NCBI GenBank assembly: GCA_937925685.1
Contig: CALAMI010000015.1
Span: forward strand, 356,877 to 420,876
Direction: 5' to 3'
Length of the DNA: 64,000 nucleotides
Source: Candidatus Binatia bacterium
GTDB taxonomy: Bacteria; Desulfobacterota; Binatia; HRBIN30
Shown: positions 1 to 9,633 of the stretch, in pieces
Numbering within the stretch: the first letter of the stretch is position 1
Layout: every line of letters starts with the position of its first letter
Made by a program: the position numbers and the translations under genes
The notes under the pieces: generated by a model
What the model was told of the DNA's origin: nothing
The model's database searches: none
Seen by the model: only the letters and a program-made list of their open reading frames with translations

Positions 1-377
1 GTTTTGGTTTCGCCTTTGATGATCTGCCACGGAATCGCACTGCCACCGCGATACTTCGGCAACAACGAAGGATGGAAGCAAATACTTCCCCGCCGGGGAA
101 CACGGAACACGTCGGGAGGCACGATCTGGGTGACGTAAGCTAGCACAGCCAAGTCGGCAGCAAGCTCTTGCCACTCTTGGCGCACTTCCGGTCTTTTGAG
201 CGAGGCATGCTGTCGCACGGGAATGCCCAACGTAATGGCTCGTACCTTCACAGGATCCGGCTTATCGGGCACGGCATCGGGCGGGCAGTACACCGCGACA
301 ACTTCGTGACCTTCTTCTCGCAGCCGCTCCAACACCTCGGCAGCGAACGCGGCTTGTCCTACGAGAATGATGCGCAT
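1..377 (-). CDS. Formyltransferase family protein (partial, N-terminal part)
   Basis: The reading frame starts at ATG 377 and runs off the left edge, so about 125 N-terminal residues are visible. It opens with a Rossmann-like strand (MRIILVGQAAFAAEV). It then carries the formyltransferase signature HPSLLPKYRGG, with the SLLP segment that lines the formyl-tetrahydrofolate site, followed by SAIPWQIIKG. Methionyl-tRNA formyltransferases and the N-terminal domain of 10-formyl-THF dehydrogenase share this fold. The SAI-W-x-I-x-G stretch looks closer to the latter or to sugar formyltransferases, but the missing C-terminus prevents a choice. It is followed on the same strand by nothing visible, and the next gene upstream is the dienelactone hydrolase-like gene 64 bp away. 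Confidence 0.8.
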   Translation of the reverse strand, partial: MRIILVGQAAFAAEVLERLREEGHEVVAVYCPPDAVPDKPDPVKVRAITLGIPVRQHASLKRPEVRQEWQELAADLAVLAYVTQIVPPDVFRVPRRGSICFHPSLLPKYRGGSAIPWQIIKGETK

Positions 378-441
378 GACGTACCTGCTCTTTCAGGCCC
401 GCTCCCAGTGCTCCCGGTTGCCAACAAGTCCGGGAAGAAGC

Positions 442-1185
442 TTACGCCTTCAAGTGGCGTGCGAAAAAATCGAGCAAACGCTGCCACGCATCAGCCGCAG
501 CTTCTGGCCGATAAGAATCGCGCTCGTCGCAAAAGAAACCGTGGGGAGCGCCGGGATACACGACCACTTCGGCTTGCTTGCCGAGCTCCTTTAAGCGCGC
601 CTCGATGCGCCGCACCTCTTCCATCGGAATAAACGGGTCGGCCTCGCCGAAGAACAGCAGCATGGCGCCCTGCAGTTGTTCGGCATACTCGAGGGGAGCT
701 TTCGGTGTTTTGTCGCTTGGTTGCATCACGCTACCGATTCCGCCCCCGTAAAACGGAACCGCCGCCCGCACAGCCGGGTTATGACAGGCGGCGAGAAAAG
801 TGACGCGCCCGCCCATGCAAAAGCCCGTCACTCCGATCCGGTCTCGTCGAACTTCCGGCAGGTTTTGCAAAAAGGCAATTGCCGCATTCATGTCACGAAC
901 GATGTCGTCGTCGCGCAAACTCGTCAGCAGCCGAATCGCCTCCGGCAAATTGTCGTAGCCCACCACGGTGTTCGGGGAGATGCGGTGGTAAAGGTCCGGC
1001 GCCAAGGCGACATACTCCTCCCGCGCGAGGCGCTCGGTTACGCTCTTGATGTGTCGGTTCAAACCAAACGCTTCCATCACCACGACCACTGCGGGATACG
1101 GACCGGTACCCTTGGGCTCTGACAAGTACGCGGGCATCGTCTCGCCGTTCAATGGAACGGAAACCATCGTTGCCGAAACTTCCAT
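442..1185 (-). CDS. Dienelactone hydrolase family protein
   Basis: A 247-residue alpha/beta hydrolase of the usual DLH length. The nucleophile elbow is GFCMGG with a cysteine nucleophile (about residue 123), the acid is in FGEADPFIP and the histidine is in GAPHGFF, which gives the Cys-Asp-His triad typical of dienelactone hydrolases rather than the Ser triad of ordinary esterases. The start at 1185 is preceded by a clear AGGAGG ribosome site. The family hydrolyses lactone or ester bonds, classically in chloroaromatic degradation, but many members have unknown substrates. It diverges from an IclR regulator about 145 bp away, which is the obvious candidate for its control. Cytoplasmic, no signal peptide. 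Confidence 0.88.
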   Translation of the reverse strand: MEVSATMVSVPLNGETMPAYLSEPKGTGPYPAVVVVMEAFGLNRHIKSVTERLAREEYVALAPDLYHRISPNTVVGYDNLPEAIRLLTSLRDDDIVRDMNAAIAFLQNLPEVRRDRIGVTGFCMGGRVTFLAACHNPAVRAAVPFYGGGIGSVMQPSDKTPKAPLEYAEQLQGAMLLFFGEADPFIPMEEVRRIEARLKELGKQAEVVVYPGAPHGFFCDERDSYRPEAAADAWQRLLDFFARHLKA

Positions 1186-1330
1186 CGCTTCCTCCTAGGC
1201 AAGCAGACCCATATATGGCGAGCACTATCCCCTTGCAACAGTCTCGATCAAAACTCCGTTTGCAAGACCACCGTCCCTAGACTAACAAACCGCGTCCGGC
1301 CAGGCGGGCCATTTGGGAAGGAGAAACAAG

Positions 1331-2110
1331 GTGCGGCGCGACAAGACCAACTACGTGATCCAATCGGTTTCTCACGCTTTGGACGTTTTGGAACAGTTTG
1401 CAGGGAGCCAGGAGGAACTCGGTGTGACCGAACTCAGCAAACGGCTCAAGCTCCACAAAAACAACGTCTTCAGAATTCTTGCTACTTTGGAGGCCCGCGG
1501 GTACATCGAGCAAAACAAGGTGACGGAAAACTACCGGCTCGGTGTCCGCTGCGCCACTCTCGGGCAACGTTATCTGGGGCAAGTGGGGCTTCTCAAACCG
1601 GCACGCCCTATCTTGCAGCAATTAGCGAGAAGCTCAGGAGAAACCGCTGTCATCGGTGTCGTCCGCGCGGGTATGGCAGTGGTGCTCGATGCTGCGGATC
1701 CCGCGCAAACCGTGCGGGTGGTTCCGCAAATCGGCGAGCCTGCACCCTTGCACTGTACGGCGATCGGCAAGGTGGCCCTTGCCTTTGGAGAAGCAACCCT
1801 GAAAGAAGCGCTCCCCGAGCCTTTGCGCCGCTGCACCGAGAAAACCATTGTCGACAAGGAAAGACTGATTGCTGAACTCGACGGCGTGGCCGAGCAAGGT
1901 TGGGCGTTGGAGGAAGGAGAACACGTGCCTGACGTGACCTCCGTAGCCACCCCGGTGCGCGACTATACTGGATCGCTTGTGGCCGCGTTGGCGCTCGCTG
2001 GGCCCATGCATCGGATGACTAGCGAGCGGTTACGCGAGCAAATCGTTCCGCTACTCCTGCAAGCCAGTAAAGAGCTGTCGGGTCGGCTTGGCTTCGAGTC
2101 GAAGAAGTAA
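1331..2110 (+). CDS. IclR family transcriptional regulator
   Basis: A 259-residue protein with an N-terminal winged helix-turn-helix (VTELSKRLKLHKNNVFRIL, about residues 35-55) and the C-terminal IclR effector domain (LHCTAIGKVALAF and the later EGWALEEGE-like stretch). A TTG at 1313 is possible, but GTG 1331 is preceded by GGAAGGAG at the right distance, so I take GTG. IclR proteins usually bind small aromatic or short-chain acids and repress or activate adjacent catabolic genes. The divergent dienelactone hydrolase is the likely target, and the shared 145-bp spacer would hold both promoters. Confidence 0.9.
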   Translation: MRRDKTNYVIQSVSHALDVLEQFAGSQEELGVTELSKRLKLHKNNVFRILATLEARGYIEQNKVTENYRLGVRCATLGQRYLGQVGLLKPARPILQQLARSSGETAVIGVVRAGMAVVLDAADPAQTVRVVPQIGEPAPLHCTAIGKVALAFGEATLKEALPEPLRRCTEKTIVDKERLIAELDGVAEQGWALEEGEHVPDVTSVATPVRDYTGSLVAALALAGPMHRMTSERLREQIVPLLLQASKELSGRLGFESKK

Positions 2111-3055
2111 GGGCATGTCAGGATCGAAACCCCCGCAACAGCGCCTAGGGCGTGGACCTTCCCCTGCGCGGTGACATCCGCCTGTTCACACTCCCCAGCG
2201 TTGCTGACCCGGTCGGTGATCATTGACGAACAGGCGGACACCCGCGCTGGGCTAAGAGCGTCAGGCGGACTGGTCGGGAAGGCTTGTGAGTGTCTAGCCA
2301 ATAGCCGAAATCGGAGCAGCGGCACTCTCTCCGCTCGCGCGGCCCTCCGTACCGTGTAAACCACCCGTGGGCACTCAGCCCGTGGTTGGAGCCCAACGCG
2401 GGAAAGGCTCCGCGAAACCCTCGCCAGGCCCAGGAAAAACTCGCGGTACCCGGCCAAGAGACGCGCTGCTCGGTAGGGCGATGGCATCACCACCAACCAG
2501 CGCTTCGCACCGTCCCAAGGGTTAGCCATCTCAGAAAGCTCGAGACTCCGATTCCTCGTTCCGCCATCTGCCCCCGCCCGGACCCAAAAAGTGACCACCA
2601 TGATACACTCAAGCATTGCTGCCTCGATCCGAGCCTGCAATCAACGGCCGCCAGGGCGCGACTGACAAACCAGATCCCAGGGGATAATCCTTTGCCCTCG
2701 CAATCCAGACGGCACCACCGCACCGGCATTGATGAGTTTTCGGCCGAGAGGGTTTTGCAGGTACCCCGGGGAACTCGGTGGGCCCGTCTGGGCTCGGTGA
2801 AATACGCTCTGTCGACGTCCGCTGGTTCCAAAGCAAGAGCAGTGTCACCTGCAGCGGCGTGTCGTACGCGGATTTGCGGTCACCAGTGCTCAGGGCGAGT
2901 CGCTTCCCCATGGAGCCCAGCGTAGGCTGCGGATACACCAATTCAAACACGAGAACCCCAGCTCAGGACAGCCCGTTTTGCTCTTCCTTGAACGCGTCGC
3001 AGCCCTATGGTACCGGGTGGAAGTTTCCCAATTCCCTGGAAAAGGAGGCTAGCTT
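2111..3055. other. Long intergenic region without a convincing gene
   Basis: About 945 bp lie between the IclR regulator and etfB. Open frames exist on both strands (the longest on minus at 1963-2640), but their residue composition is Arg/Ser/Pro-rich and shadow-like and I recognise no domain. The region holds the interleaved inverted repeats at 2177-2251. The etfB ribosome site sits at the right end. An RNA gene or long regulated leader for etfBA cannot be excluded. Confidence 0.6.
2177..2251. repeat. Interleaved inverted repeats (pseudoknot-like)
   Basis: TCCGCCTGTTC (2177-2187) is the exact reverse complement of GAACAGGCGGA (2228-2238). CCCAGCG (2194-2200) is the exact reverse complement of CGCTGGG (2245-2251). 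The second pair starts inside the first loop and closes outside it, which is the topology of an H-type pseudoknot if transcribed. Function unknown. Confidence 0.5.
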
Positions 3056-3850
3056 GTGAAGATTCTGGTTACCGTCAAGAGGGTGCCGGATCCGAACGCT
3101 ACCATTCGGGTGAAGCCGGACGGCACGGGGATCGTGACCGACAACCTGAAGTACGTCGTCAATCCCTTTGACGAGATCGCCATTGAAGAAGCACTTCGCA
3201 TCAAAGAAAAAGGCGGTGGTGCGGAAGTGGTTTTAGTGAGCATCGGATCTAAAGTGGCGCAGGAACAATTGCGCACAGGGCTGGCCATGGGTGCGGATCG
3301 TGCCCTCCTGGTTGTGGCGGAGCAAGACTTGGATCCGCTCGGGGTATCGCGCATTCTTCAGAAAATCGTCGAGCAGGAAAGGCCTGACCTGGTCCTGATG
3401 GGCAAACAAGCCATCGACGACGATGCGAACCAAACTGGCCAAATGTTGGCCGCGCTACTGCAATGGCCCCAGGCGACTTTCGCTTCGAAGAAAGAGAGCC
3501 TTGAATCCGAGGCCGAGAAAAATGGCTTGCCGGGCATTCAAATCGCCAACGGCAAGGCCACGGTGGTGCGAGAAGTCGACGGCGGCCTTGAGACGCTACA
3601 GATCCCCTTGCCAGCGGTGGTCACGGTGGACCTTCGTCTCAACATTCCCCGCTACGCGTCGCTGCCGGGGATCATGAAAGCCCGCAAAAAAGAACTCAAA
3701 GAAATTCCAGTGGCGGATCTTGGCGTGGACGTGGCGCCCAAGCTCCGCGTTCTTCGGCTTGATCCGCCACCCAAGCGGAAAGCGGGCCGCAAAGTGGCTT
3801 CTGTCCAAGAACTCGTGCAACTGCTGCACACCGAGGCGAAAGTTATCTGA
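3056..3850 (+). CDS. etfB: Electron transfer flavoprotein subunit beta
   Basis: A 264-residue EtfB/FixA homologue of the usual length. It begins [13 protein letters not shown], and has the characteristic [13 protein letters not shown] segment, the ADRALLV stretch and the [18 protein letters not shown]-region motif. The GTG start at 3056 follows AAGGAGG with good spacing. With EtfA it forms the soluble FAD heterodimer that takes electrons from acyl-CoA dehydrogenases. etfA follows after 27 bp, so they are one operon. The membrane Fe-S oxidoreductase converging on them is the expected quinone-side partner. Confidence 0.96.
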   Translation: MKILVTVKRVPDPNATIRVKPDGTGIVTDNLKYVVNPFDEIAIEEALRIKEKGGGAEVVLVSIGSKVAQEQLRTGLAMGADRALLVVAEQDLDPLGVSRILQKIVEQERPDLVLMGKQAIDDDANQTGQMLAALLQWPQATFASKKESLESEAEKNGLPGIQIANGKATVVREVDGGLETLQIPLPAVVTVDLRLNIPRYASLPGIMKARKKELKEIPVADLGVDVAPKLRVLRLDPPPKRKAGRKVASVQELVQLLHTEAKVI

Positions 3851-3877
3851 AATCTCAGTCCGAGGGAGAACGCATTC

Positions 3878-4852
3878 ATGGGCAACATACTGGTGTTTGC
3901 AGAGCATCACGGCGGGAAGTTGGTAAAAGCCACGTTTGTGGCAATTCAAGCGGGGAAAACACTGGCGGCAAAAACTGGCGGGCAGTGTCAAGCAGTCATT
4001 TTGGGCAAGCCGGTGGACGCACTGGCGGCAGAGCTCGCCGAATACGGTGTCCAGCAAGTTTACGCGTTGGAACACGACGCTTTCGAACACTACACTGCCG
4101 ACGCCCACGCAGCGGCGCTCGCTCAGCTCGTGCGCGACAAAAACATCGAAACCGTGCTGGCAACCGCGACCGCCGTGGGTAAGGACCTGCTTCCGCGGGT
4201 GGCTGGCCTTTTGGGGGTGGGAATGGCGAGCGACGTCTTAGCATTTAACGACGACGGAACCATGACCCGCCCCATGTATGCTGGCAACGCTGTGGCCACG
4301 GTGCGCCTCGAGGGCACGCCACGGGTAATTAGCGTACGCTCTACGGCCTTCGATTCGGCTAGCAAGGATGCCCAAAAAGCCCCAGTGGAAAAGGTAAGCG
4401 TCGCCTTGGATCCGACCTCGCAGCAGATGAAATTCGTCGAGTTCAGCGAAACCAAATCCGATCGCCCGGTACTGACCGACGCCAGAATCGTCGTGTCTGG
4501 TGGAAGGGCACTCAAATCTGGCGAGAACTTCAAGACGATTCTCGAGCCCCTGTGCGACGTCCTTGGCGCTGCCATGGGGGCCAGTCGCGCCGCGGTGGAT
4601 GCCGGGTTCGTGCCCAACGATCTTCAGGTCGGGCAAACGGGCAAGGTGGTCGCCCCCGATCTTTATATTGCCGTAGGAATTTCCGGCGCCATCCAGCATC
4701 TTGCCGGGATGAAGGACTCAAAAGTGATCGTGGCCATTAACAAGGACGAGGAAGCCCCCATCTTTCAAGTGGCCGACTATGGCTTAGTGGCCGACTTATT
4801 CAAAGCGGTGCCCGAACTGACCGAGGAAATCAAAAAGCTCAAAGCGGCGTAG
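3878..4852 (+). CDS. etfA: Electron transfer flavoprotein subunit alpha
   Basis: A 324-residue EtfA/FixB homologue. The N-terminal domain starts [10 protein letters not shown]. The C-terminal FAD-binding domain shows [19 protein letters not shown] and [11 protein letters not shown], the most conserved part of the family. No ferredoxin domain is added, so this is a plain non-bifurcating-looking alpha subunit by architecture. It lies 27 bp after etfB with a GAGGGAG ribosome site. The operon ends at the bidirectional hairpin at 4877-4915. Confidence 0.96.
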   Translation: MGNILVFAEHHGGKLVKATFVAIQAGKTLAAKTGGQCQAVILGKPVDALAAELAEYGVQQVYALEHDAFEHYTADAHAAALAQLVRDKNIETVLATATAVGKDLLPRVAGLLGVGMASDVLAFNDDGTMTRPMYAGNAVATVRLEGTPRVISVRSTAFDSASKDAQKAPVEKVSVALDPTSQQMKFVEFSETKSDRPVLTDARIVVSGGRALKSGENFKTILEPLCDVLGAAMGASRAAVDAGFVPNDLQVGQTGKVVAPDLYIAVGISGAIQHLAGMKDSKVIVAINKDEEAPIFQVADYGLVADLFKAVPELTEEIKKLKAA

Positions 4853-4876
4853 CCTTGCGCCTTCTTGTGACCGAGC

Positions 4877-4915
4877 GAAAAGGGGTTCGCTTCTCCTGGC
4901 CCTGAACCCCTTTTT
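4877..4915. terminator. Bidirectional Rho-independent terminator
   Basis: GAAAAGGGGTTC (4877-4888) pairs with GAACCCCTTTTT (4904-4915) around a 15-base loop. T-runs follow the GC stem on both strands. It sits between the convergent etfA and Fe-S oxidoreductase genes and could end both transcripts. Confidence 0.75.
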
Positions 4916-4987
4916 CGTTCCACCCAAAGCACCACGGCACTGAGGCGCAGCCTCGCCCAAGCGGCGGCAGCCAAACGATACCACGTC

Positions 4988-7084
4988 TCAGCTCGCGTTC
5001 GTGCCCTCCATGCGCTCGGCGACGATCTCCATGACGTCAAGAGCTTGCACGCGATCTTCCAGGTTTTTCGACTTGATACCGTCGTCGATCATGGTCATGC
5101 AGAAGGGGCAGGCCACGGCAACCGCATCGGGCTCGGTTTCCAACAATTGATCCACACGCCGCAAGTTCACGCGCTTATCCGGATCTTCCTCCATCCACAT
5201 GCGCCCGCCCCCAGCGCCGCAGCACATGCCAAAGCGGCGTGAGCGCACAGGTTCCTTGAGTTTCAAGCCCGGGATGCTTTGCAAAATTTGTCGTGGAGCT
5301 TCGTAAACCTCGTTGTAACGGCCAAGGTAACAGGAATCGTGATAGGTGACCGTCCGGGGACCGTCCGAGGCAAATCGAATGCGGCCATGAGCGATCAGGC
5401 GCTGGACAAATTCCGTGGCGTGATAGACTTCGTAGTTCCCACCGAACTGGGGATATTCATTCTTCAGGGTATTGAAGCAGTGTGGGCAGTTGGTGATGAT
5501 TTTTTTCACTCCGTAGCCGTTCAAAACCTCCACGTTCATCTGCACCATGGACTGGAACAAGTACTCGTTCCCGATCCGCCGGGCCGTTTCGCCATTGCAC
5601 AGCTCCTCCTTGCCCAAGATGGCAAAATCGACGCCCGCTTGCTGGAGAATTTTCGCCACCGCCTGCGTTGTACGTTTGGCACGGTCGTCAAAGGCGCCCG
5701 CGCACCCGACATAGTACAAGTACTCGGCGTCCGGCTTCTCTGCTACCGTTGGGATGCCGAGGCCTCGAGCCCAAGCATCGCGTTGACTTGCGTCTACACC
5801 CCAGGGATTGCTTTGCGTTTCCATCGCCTTGAACGTGCGGGTTAGCTCGCTCGGGAAGCGCGCCTCTTCTTGGACCAGATGGCGCCGCATATCCACGATC
5901 TTGTCCACGTACTCGATGAGCACCGGACACGCCTCCTCGCAAGCGCGGCAGGTCGTACAGGCCCACAGCACTTCGTCCAGGATCAACCGCTCTCCAACGA
6001 TGTTCTCCCCAACATTCGAGGCTTCCCCTTGCGCTGTGGCTTGGCCTGCAGCATTGGGCAAAGCCAACATGGCATCCTCGTGCTCGTACAGGTAGTCGCG
6101 CAAGTTCAAGAGCAGTTGCCGTGGAGCCAACAGTTTACCACTTTGCGTGGCGGGACAATGCGAGGAACAACGGCCACACTCGGTACAGGAGTACATGTCG
6201 AGCACCTGCTTCCAAGTGAAGTGGTTGATAAACGAAGAGCCAAAGCGCGTGGCATTCTCCAAGTCCTGTTTCGAAAGAGCTCCTTTGGGCTCGGTCTTCA
6301 AAAAGAAAACGTTGGGCAGCGAGGTGACGATGTGGAAATGCTTGGACAACGGAAGCAGGTTCAAAAACACTAGGACAATGGTATTGTGCAGCCACCAACC
6401 GACGTCGCTGAGGAACTTGGCACCTTCGGTGCCGAACCACACGGCGAGGGCACGGCCCACCATGCTGCTGAATGGCTGCCAGGCAGCCTCGTGCTGCACG
6501 TCCGGGTGGCTCGCAGCATAAATCATTCGGCCGCCGTCGTACAGCTTGCCGCCAATCATGATGCCGCCGATGAAACACAGAATCACATAAGCTTCCCAGT
6601 GCGACTGCTTGGCCAAGCGCTCCTCTGCGGGCAGGAAGCCATACAACCGTTTTGGGTGGGTGATCGCCCAACGCGTGAGCAGGATGGCAATGCAAATTAA
6701 CACCACGACTTCCATGATGTCCTTGAGCAAGAAGTAGGGCCCGCCCAATAAACCAGGGCTAAACAGCGGCACGTAGAAGTGCTCGGAGTAAGCGCGACCG
6801 AACATGGTCAGCACCTGGATCGCGAGAATGACGAAACCCCAGAAGACGAAGAAATGCAGCCATCCCGCTTTCCACTCGCTAATCGGGGATCCTGGCGGTG
6901 GATCGGGAACGATGAACTTGCGTTGCCCGAACGCGTAGACCAAAACGGCCTTGATTCGCTGGGGAATATGATCGAAGCGCCCGTCTGGTTGGGCCTTGAG
7001 CAAGATCATCACTCGCCGGTACAAAGTGCGCCCGAACCAACCTACGGCAACAAGCAACATGACGCTGAAAATCAGCGCGGCCAT
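4988..7084 (-). CDS. Membrane Fe-S ETF:menaquinone oxidoreductase (EMO/HdrD-like)
   Basis: A 698-residue protein starting at ATG 7084 (GGAGG upstream); longer in-frame extension overlaps the DUF192 gene antisense and is not coding. The first ~280 residues form a NarI-like membrane domain with about five helices and candidate heme histidines (GWLHFF, SKHFHIV). Next come two 4Fe-4S clusters, CTECGRCSSHCPA (~297-309) and CTTCRACEEACP (~378-389). Then come two CCG/heterodisulfide-reductase-D domains with YYVGCAG (~459), CPHCF (~531), CCGAGGG (~623) and CPFCM. This order matches the ETF:(methyl)menaquinone oxidoreductases described in Geobacter and Syntrophus. It converges on etfBA, supporting transfer of acyl-CoA dehydrogenase electrons to menaquinone. 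Confidence 0.9.
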   Translation of the reverse strand: MAALIFSVMLLVAVGWFGRTLYRRVMILLKAQPDGRFDHIPQRIKAVLVYAFGQRKFIVPDPPPGSPISEWKAGWLHFFVFWGFVILAIQVLTMFGRAYSEHFYVPLFSPGLLGGPYFLLKDIMEVVVLICIAILLTRWAITHPKRLYGFLPAEERLAKQSHWEAYVILCFIGGIMIGGKLYDGGRMIYAASHPDVQHEAAWQPFSSMVGRALAVWFGTEGAKFLSDVGWWLHNTIVLVFLNLLPLSKHFHIVTSLPNVFFLKTEPKGALSKQDLENATRFGSSFINHFTWKQVLDMYSCTECGRCSSHCPATQSGKLLAPRQLLLNLRDYLYEHEDAMLALPNAAGQATAQGEASNVGENIVGERLILDEVLWACTTCRACEEACPVLIEYVDKIVDMRRHLVQEEARFPSELTRTFKAMETQSNPWGVDASQRDAWARGLGIPTVAEKPDAEYLYYVGCAGAFDDRAKRTTQAVAKILQQAGVDFAILGKEELCNGETARRIGNEYLFQSMVQMNVEVLNGYGVKKIITNCPHCFNTLKNEYPQFGGNYEVYHATEFVQRLIAHGRIRFASDGPRTVTYHDSCYLGRYNEVYEAPRQILQSIPGLKLKEPVRSRRFGMCCGAGGGRMWMEEDPDKRVNLRRVDQLLETEPDAVAVACPFCMTMIDDGIKSKNLEDRVQALDVMEIVAERMEGTNAS

Positions 7085-7109
7085 GCACAATCCTCCATGG
7101 AGAGAAAAA

Positions 7110-7622
7110 ATGGGGAACGCGGCGAGTCCTAAGATAAAGGCATTGCAAACACAAGGTCGCGCTGGCTCGATACACCGCTGCCTTTCCGTCCTCGTGGTCG
7201 CGTGGCCGCTCATCGCGACAAGTGTCGCCTGCCAAGAGCGGCCCAAGGTCCTCATCGAAACTTCGCAGGGGCTGGTCGCCGTTCCAGTAGAAGTTGCCGA
7301 TACGCCGGAAAAACGGACCCGTGGCCTGATGTATCGCAGGGATCTCGCGGCCAACGCCGGTATGCTCTTCGTGTTTCCCGAAGCGGACGTCCTGAAGTTC
7401 TGGATGAAAAATACGCCTCTTTCCCTCGACCTGATCTTCCTCGACAGCGAGCGGCGCATCGTCGGCATCATCGAGCGGGCCACCCCGTTCAGCACCCGTC
7501 CTTTGGGACCCGACGTTCCCGCACAGTATGTGCTCGAGGTCCACGGAGGTTTTGCCCGTCGCCATGGCATTGCCATCGGACAGCGAGCCCAGTTCGTTCA
7601 TGTTCCGCCGGCCTACCGCTAG
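7110..7622 (+). CDS. DUF192 family exported protein
   Basis: A 170-residue protein with a hydrophobic N-terminal stretch (CLSVLVVAWPLIATSVAC, residues ~25-42) ending in a cysteine that may be lipidated, followed by a complete DUF192 domain: RGLMYRRDL, GMLFVFPE, FWMKNTPLSLDLIFLD and FARRHGIAIG. ATG 7110 has GGAGAG upstream. The start codon lies only 25 bp from the divergent Fe-S oxidoreductase start, so at least one promoter must sit inside the opposing gene. DUF192 proteins are common small periplasmic or extracellular proteins of unknown biochemical role. Confidence 0.85.
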   Translation: MGNAASPKIKALQTQGRAGSIHRCLSVLVVAWPLIATSVACQERPKVLIETSQGLVAVPVEVADTPEKRTRGLMYRRDLAANAGMLFVFPEADVLKFWMKNTPLSLDLIFLDSERRIVGIIERATPFSTRPLGPDVPAQYVLEVHGGFARRHGIAIGQRAQFVHVPPAYR

Positions 7623-7872
7623 CCGACAGGGTTCAGCCGCCACCGCTTGCCGAATTGCCACTGCTTGGTAAAGTAAGGCTTCCGCATGCACCTAGCTGGT
7701 GAGGAGGCTCGCACCCGACACACCCTGGGGATTCGGGTGGCATGCTGGGTTCCCGGGTGTGCGAGGAGGAGGGGACGTTTTTTTCGAGCATACTGCGGCT
7801 TGGCTGGATCTGTCGCAGTCGCTGGCCTTGCTTCCAGCTAAGGGATTGCTCAAGCTCAGGAAGGAGCGCGCT

Positions 7873-9633
7873 ATGGCGATCGCCCCAACAAAAGCCAGAG
7901 AACATCGAATGCAGGCATGGGAAAAAGTGGCACTCGTGCCGCCGACGCTAGAGGACCCTCTGGCGGAGCCAAGGACCGACTCGCAGCAGAAGCCCACAGG
8001 CGTGTACGAGGAAGCCTTGCAGCAGGGCGAGGAGCTGCGGCGACGCCCCTACGTGGCTGGCGGTGTTCTACAAGTCATTCGCCAACACTCCAAGGGGCGG
8101 ATGACCGTTTGGGAGCGCATCGAGGTTTTGCAAGACAAGGGGGTAGAACCCATCATTTTGTTTCAAAACTGGGGACGCAACCTCGATGGTGCTTCCATCG
8201 TCACCGCAATCTTGAAGATTCGCGGCCGCGATGTCGCCTTGTACGGCCACGATTTTACCGTGCGAGCTGGTTCCATGGACGCCACCAACGGCCGTAAGCT
8301 GGCGAATCTGATTTACCTCGCTGGCAACCGCGGCATCCCGCTGATCGGCATGAACGACAGTGCCGGCGCATTTGTACCCGCCGGCGTCGGTGGGCTCGAT
8401 GGTTACGCCGAGGCATTTACCGCGCTGCGCAAGATTAGCGGGGTAGTGCCCAGTATCATGTGCATGTTTGGTTTCAACGCGGGGGGCGGCGCGTACCTTC
8501 CTCGCCAAGGCAGCTTCATGATCCAGCCGGCGAACACGTTCTTTGGACTGACTGGCCCTGGGGTGGTCAAAAGTGCGCTGGGGGAAGATGTTACACCCGA
8601 TGATTTAGGAGGCCCGAAGGTACACGGCGCAAGCGGTGTGACGGACATCACCGTTGCCGACGAAGTTGCCGCGCTGCGCACTGCCCAGCGGCTTCTCAGT
8701 TATCTACCCGACTCCAATCGTGTCAGCCCGCCCTTTCAGCCCACGAGCGACCCGGTGGATCGCCGCACGGTGGAAATCGACACCTTGCTACGCAAGACTT
8801 TCAACTCCCCTAGCGGATTCAACACTCCCTTCGACTCGTCGATCATCATTCAGCAGGTTTGCGACCACGGCGACTACTTCGAACTTCAGCCCGATCGCGC
8901 CCGCAACGCAATTACGGCTTTTGGGCGCCTCGGCGGTCATGTGGTCGGCTTCGTCGCCAACAACAGCGCGGTGGCCAGCGGCCAAATCGATATCGATGCG
9001 GCCTATAAAATCGCTCGCTTCGTACGGTTCTGCAGTATTTACAACATTCCTGTCATCTTCATGGAGGACACGACCGGCTTCCTTCCGGGACGCGACCAAG
9101 AGAGCCGCGGCATTGTCCAAGCTGGCCGGGCCATGCTCGACGCCATTATCGACCTGCGCACGCCACGGATTCTGTTGATTTTGCGCAACGCCTTTGGCGG
9201 TGCGTACGCGGCCTTTAACTCTTACGCCACCGGTGCCGACGTTGTGTTGGCCTTGCCTACCACCCGGGTGGCGGTGATGGGAACCGCCGGCAAGGAGTAC
9301 ACGTACAAGCGCGAACTCCAGCAAGTGCGGGCAGCAGCCGCCAAGATGGCCGAAGAGGGAGCCCTCCAACGAATCGAGGCCGGGATGTCGCCTGAGGAGG
9401 CACGCAAGGAAGCGCAAAAAGAAGCCAATGAGTGGTTGCAGGCGCAGGAAGCGGACTTCAACCGGCGTTACGAAAGGGAGCTAATGAATCCGCGCGAAGC
9501 GTTGAGCCTCGGGTCGATCTCGGAAATCGTCATGCCGACTGACCTGCGTTGGGTGCTTTGGCGCAATCTGCAATTCTTGCTGGATCACTACCAACCCGGT
9601 CCGTGGCAGTCCGTGCAAAGGGAGTTTCATTAA
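7873..9633 (+). CDS. Acyl-CoA carboxylase, carboxyltransferase subunit
   Basis: A 586-residue carboxyltransferase (PccB/AccD-like) with both crotonase-fold halves. The N-half has [32 protein letters not shown] and [18 protein letters not shown]. The C-half has [12 protein letters not shown] and [15 protein letters not shown], which are the CoA- and carboxybiotin-binding loops. ATG 7873 follows AGGAAGGAG; further upstream in-frame sequence looks non-coding. It overlaps the biotin carboxylase/BCCP gene (TAATG), so the pair makes a two-subunit enzyme. The acyl-CoA substrate (acetyl, propionyl or branched) cannot be read from the sequence. Confidence 0.92.
   Translation: MAIAPTKAREHRMQAWEKVALVPPTLEDPLAEPRTDSQQKPTGVYEEALQQGEELRRRPYVAGGVLQVIRQHSKGRMTVWERIEVLQDKGVEPIILFQNWGRNLDGASIVTAILKIRGRDVALYGHDFTVRAGSMDATNGRKLANLIYLAGNRGIPLIGMNDSAGAFVPAGVGGLDGYAEAFTALRKISGVVPSIMCMFGFNAGGGAYLPRQGSFMIQPANTFFGLTGPGVVKSALGEDVTPDDLGGPKVHGASGVTDITVADEVAALRTAQRLLSYLPDSNRVSPPFQPTSDPVDRRTVEIDTLLRKTFNSPSGFNTPFDSSIIIQQVCDHGDYFELQPDRARNAITAFGRLGGHVVGFVANNSAVASGQIDIDAAYKIARFVRFCSIYNIPVIFMEDTTGFLPGRDQESRGIVQAGRAMLDAIIDLRTPRILLILRNAFGGAYAAFNSYATGADVVLALPTTRVAVMGTAGKEYTYKRELQQVRAAAAKMAEEGALQRIEAGMSPEEARKEAQKEANEWLQAQEADFNRRYERELMNPREALSLGSISEIVMPTDLRWVLWRNLQFLLDHYQPGPWQSVQREFH

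Noticed and set aside
1963..2640. 225-residue minus-strand open frame overlapping the IclR gene end
   Set aside because: Arg/Ser/Pro-rich, no domain, no ribosome site, overlaps a solid gene antisense; typical of GC-rich shadow frames.
2386..2925. 179-residue plus-strand frame upstream of etfB
   Set aside because: Low-complexity Pro/Arg/Ser composition and no recognisable motif or start signal.
7085..7576. N-terminal extension of the Fe-S oxidoreductase to 862 residues
   Set aside because: The extra sequence is antisense to the real DUF192 gene; ATG 7084 has a good ribosome site and begins a membrane helix.
7699..7872. N-terminal extension of the carboxyltransferase
   Set aside because: Sequence does not resemble the family; ATG 7873 has AGGAAGGAG in front.
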